NCBI GenBank assembly: GCA_021799935.1
Contig: JAJYZM010000042.1
Coordinates: forward strand, 1-7,685
Length of the DNA: 7,685 nt
From: a bacterium
GTDB taxonomy: Bacteria; SZUA-79; Acidulodesulfobacterales; Acidulodesulfobacteraceae
Reading direction: 5' to 3'
Shown here: in pieces, positions 5,858 to 7,685 of the stretch
Position numbering within the stretch: the stretch's first letter is position 1
How the letters are laid out: the number at the start of each line of letters is the position of its first letter
Notes under the pieces: generated by a model
The model's input: only the letters and a program-made list of their open reading frames with translations
Told to the model about the DNA's origin: nothing
The model's database searches: none
Translations under genes and position numbers: made by a program

Positions 5858-7685
5858 ATGTGCGGGATTATGGGATTTTCAGGTGGATATTCGAGGGGAT
5901 TTTCCGAAAATTTAAACGGAAAAAGCTCCGTAGATATAGTTTTAAACGGGCTTAAAAGCCTTGAATACAGAGGATACGATTCTTCCGGCATAGCTTACTA
6001 CGACCGGAGCGGAAAGAAGATAAAATGCATCAAAAAGTCGGGCAAACTCGTAAACCTTTCGACTGAATTCAGCTGTATCAAGCCCGTAAAATCGGATATC
6101 GCCATAGGCCATATCAGGTGGGCTACCCATGGAAAACCTACAGACGATAATGCTCACCCCCATATGGACTGCTCTGGAAATATCGCTATAGTTCATAACG
6201 GAATAATAGAAAATTACGCCGTTTTAAAAAGCAGGCTGATAAAAAAAGGACATAAATTTATTACTCCTACCGATTCGGAAGTCATAGCCCATTTAATCGA
6301 GGACAATATTAACGAAGGCAAAACCTTTTATGAAGCCGTGAGGCTTTCCGCCATGGAGCTTTCTGGAGCTTTTGCCGTTTTGGTATTGAATGCGGCAGAA
6401 AAAAGCATTGCGGCCGTGAAATACGGACCTCCGTTAGTTATGGTTCATAAAGGCGGCGAAGTTTATTTTGCGAGCGACGTTTCCCCCCTCATAGAATATT
6501 CAGACGAGGTTATATATTTAAAAAATTCTGAAATAGCTTATTTTCATGACGGAATACTGGAGCTGACTAATTTTAAAGGCAAGAAAACCGCCAAAACCGT
6601 TACGAAAATAGACTGGGATGCGTCGAGGGCGGTAAAGACCGGTTTTTCCCATTTTATGCAGAAAGAGATATTTGAACAGCCGTCGTGCCTTCTGGACGCA
6701 TTTTCGTCGAGAGTAATATCCGTGAACGGGAGAAACGCGGGAGAAGACGGGAGCCGGCTTAAAAATAAAATAAAGGATTCGTTTTCCGGTTTCAAGATTA
6801 TGCTCGAAGATGTAAAACTGACTAAAAAAGACTTGGCAGACGCGTCCAGAATAGTCATAACCGCCTGCGGCTCTTCTTATTATGCCGGTCTTGCCGTTAA
6901 GTATATGGCCGAATCGATTTGCGGCATTCCGGTTATAGTCGAATACGGTTCGGAATTCAGGTACGAAAACTTTCCTATTTCCAAGAACGATATATTCATA
7001 GGCATTTCGCAGTCGGGAGAAACTGCCGATACCAACAGCGCGCTCGAGCTTGCTAAAGCCGCACGCGCCGGCATAATTTCTATCACTAACGTTCCGGGTT
7101 CGCAGATAACCGCTATGTCCGATAAAGGCGTAATATACACGCATGCGGGTCCCGAAATAGGAGTAGCCTCCACGAAGGCGTTTACCACCCAGCTTTTATG
7201 CGGATTGCTTCTTGCTCTGCGTATCAGGGAAATTAAAGGGTATATTCCTTCCGGCGAGAACATCGACGGCCTTAAAATTTTTAACGATATGGTCGAGCTT
7301 CCGAAAAAAGTCGAGCAGATTCTTTTTATGGACGAGGCTATTAAAGAAACGGCAAAAAAATATTATAAAAACTCCAATTTTTTATATCTTGGAAGAGGTA
7401 TATTGTATCCTATAGCGCTTGAAGGGGCTTTGAAATTAAAAGAAATTTCGTATATCCACGCCGAAGGTTATCCCGCCGGAGAAATGAAGCACGGCCCTAT
7501 AGCTCTCGTGGACGAGAACATGCCGGTTTTGTTTCTCTTGTCTAACAATATGCTCGCTCCTAAAACAATATCCAACATCGAAGAAATAAAAGCAAGAGGC
7601 GGTAAAATTATTGCGGTTGCCGATTACGAGCCTGAAATAGACGGAGTGTCCGATTTAATAAAAATACCGGAAACGTCCGAAGTCC
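5858..7685 (+). CDS. glmS: Glutamine--fructose-6-phosphate aminotransferase GlmS (3' end outside window)
   Basis: GlmS converts fructose-6-phosphate and glutamine to glucosamine-6-phosphate and glutamate, the committed step towards UDP-GlcNAc. The frame stays open for 609 codons to the window edge. It begins MCGIMGFSG, with Cys2 becoming the N-terminal nucleophile after Met removal. The glutaminase domain (about 2-240) has EYRGYDSSG (36-44), GHIRWATHG (84-92), HNGIIEN (113-119) and TDSEVIAHL from about 138. The first SIS isomerase domain has ACGSSYYAG (from 336), SQSGETADT (from 384) and HAGPEIGVASTKAFTTQ (from 429). The second has LGRG (from 511), EGALKLKEISYIHAEGY (from 522) and GEMKHGP with H545. 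About 38 residues, including the conserved C-terminal tail, are missing beyond the window. Compared with E. coli GlmS there are about 11 extra residues after MCGI (8-24) and about 22 between EQP and ACG (about 273-335). It forms a pathway pair with glmU directly upstream. Confidence 0.97.
   Translation, partial: MCGIMGFSGGYSRGFSENLNGKSSVDIVLNGLKSLEYRGYDSSGIAYYDRSGKKIKCIKKSGKLVNLSTEFSCIKPVKSDIAIGHIRWATHGKPTDDNAHPHMDCSGNIAIVHNGIIENYAVLKSRLIKKGHKFITPTDSEVIAHLIEDNINEGKTFYEAVRLSAMELSGAFAVLVLNAAEKSIAAVKYGPPLVMVHKGGEVYFASDVSPLIEYSDEVIYLKNSEIAYFHDGILELTNFKGKKTAKTVTKIDWDASRAVKTGFSHFMQKEIFEQPSCLLDAFSSRVISVNGRNAGEDGSRLKNKIKDSFSGFKIMLEDVKLTKKDLADASRIVITACGSSYYAGLAVKYMAESICGIPVIVEYGSEFRYENFPISKNDIFIGISQSGETADTNSALELAKAARAGIISITNVPGSQITAMSDKGVIYTHAGPEIGVASTKAFTTQLLCGLLLALRIREIKGYIPSGENIDGLKIFNDMVELPKKVEQILFMDEAIKETAKKYYKNSNFLYLGRGILYPIALEGALKLKEISYIHAEGYPAGEMKHGPIALVDENMPVLFLLSNNMLAPKTISNIEEIKARGGKIIAVADYEPEIDGVSDLIKIPETSEV

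Noticed and set aside
6518..7144. Long open frame on the - strand (208 codons) opposite glmS, and another at 6880-7263
   Set aside because: They lie entirely over well-conserved glmS coding sequence. Their translations show no recognisable domain and no ribosome-binding context was seen, so they are antisense shadows.
7212..7415. Short + strand open frame of 67 codons
   Set aside because: It lies out of frame inside glmS, which stays open and conserved across this stretch.

Overview
The window is an ordinary chromosomal stretch of a bacterium with a moderately AT-rich genome. All genes are on the + strand, with frequent ATA (Ile) and AGA/AGG (Arg) codons. NAD-dependent DNA ligase (LigA), GlmU and GlmS are bacterial housekeeping genes. 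The UbiB-type kinase-like protein and the exported YVTN beta-propeller protein suggest a Gram-negative lineage, possibly deltaproteobacterial in the broad sense. That placement is impression only; no marker in the window fixes the taxon.

Layout: (1) positions 1-932 hold the 3' part of ligA. (2) Positions 933-1144 are an intergenic gap built around a 90-bp inverted repeat. Each 30-nt arm of it is itself a small palindrome of the form ATTCCC-N8-GGGAAT. (3) Positions 1145-4242 hold a two-gene unit: an exported nine-repeat YVTN beta-propeller protein whose stop codon overlaps, by the tetranucleotide TTGA, the likely TTG start of an AarF/ABC1/UbiB family protein. (4) Positions 4243-4309 are a short gap with a run of 11 G and a TATAAT box very close to the next start codon. 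(5) Positions 4310-5803 hold a full-length, slightly enlarged glmU. (6) Positions 5804-5857 are a gap with a 12-bp perfect palindrome and a Shine-Dalgarno site. (7) Positions 5858-7685 hold glmS, cut by the window end about 40 residues before its expected C-terminus.

Functionally, GlmS makes glucosamine-6-phosphate, and GlmU performs the last two steps to UDP-N-acetylglucosamine, the precursor of peptidoglycan and lipid A. The middle enzyme, GlmM, is not in the window. UbiB-family proteins are membrane-associated atypical kinase/ATPase-like proteins linked to isoprenoid quinone biosynthesis. The partner propeller protein has no assigned function, and its tight coupling to ubiB is the most suggestive gene arrangement here.

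I found no mobile-element gene, CRISPR array, tRNA, rRNA or riboswitch, and no clear candidate for a wholly new system. The points most worth checking are the nested repeat, the G11 tract upstream of glmU, the propeller-UbiB coupling, and the inserts in GlmU and GlmS.
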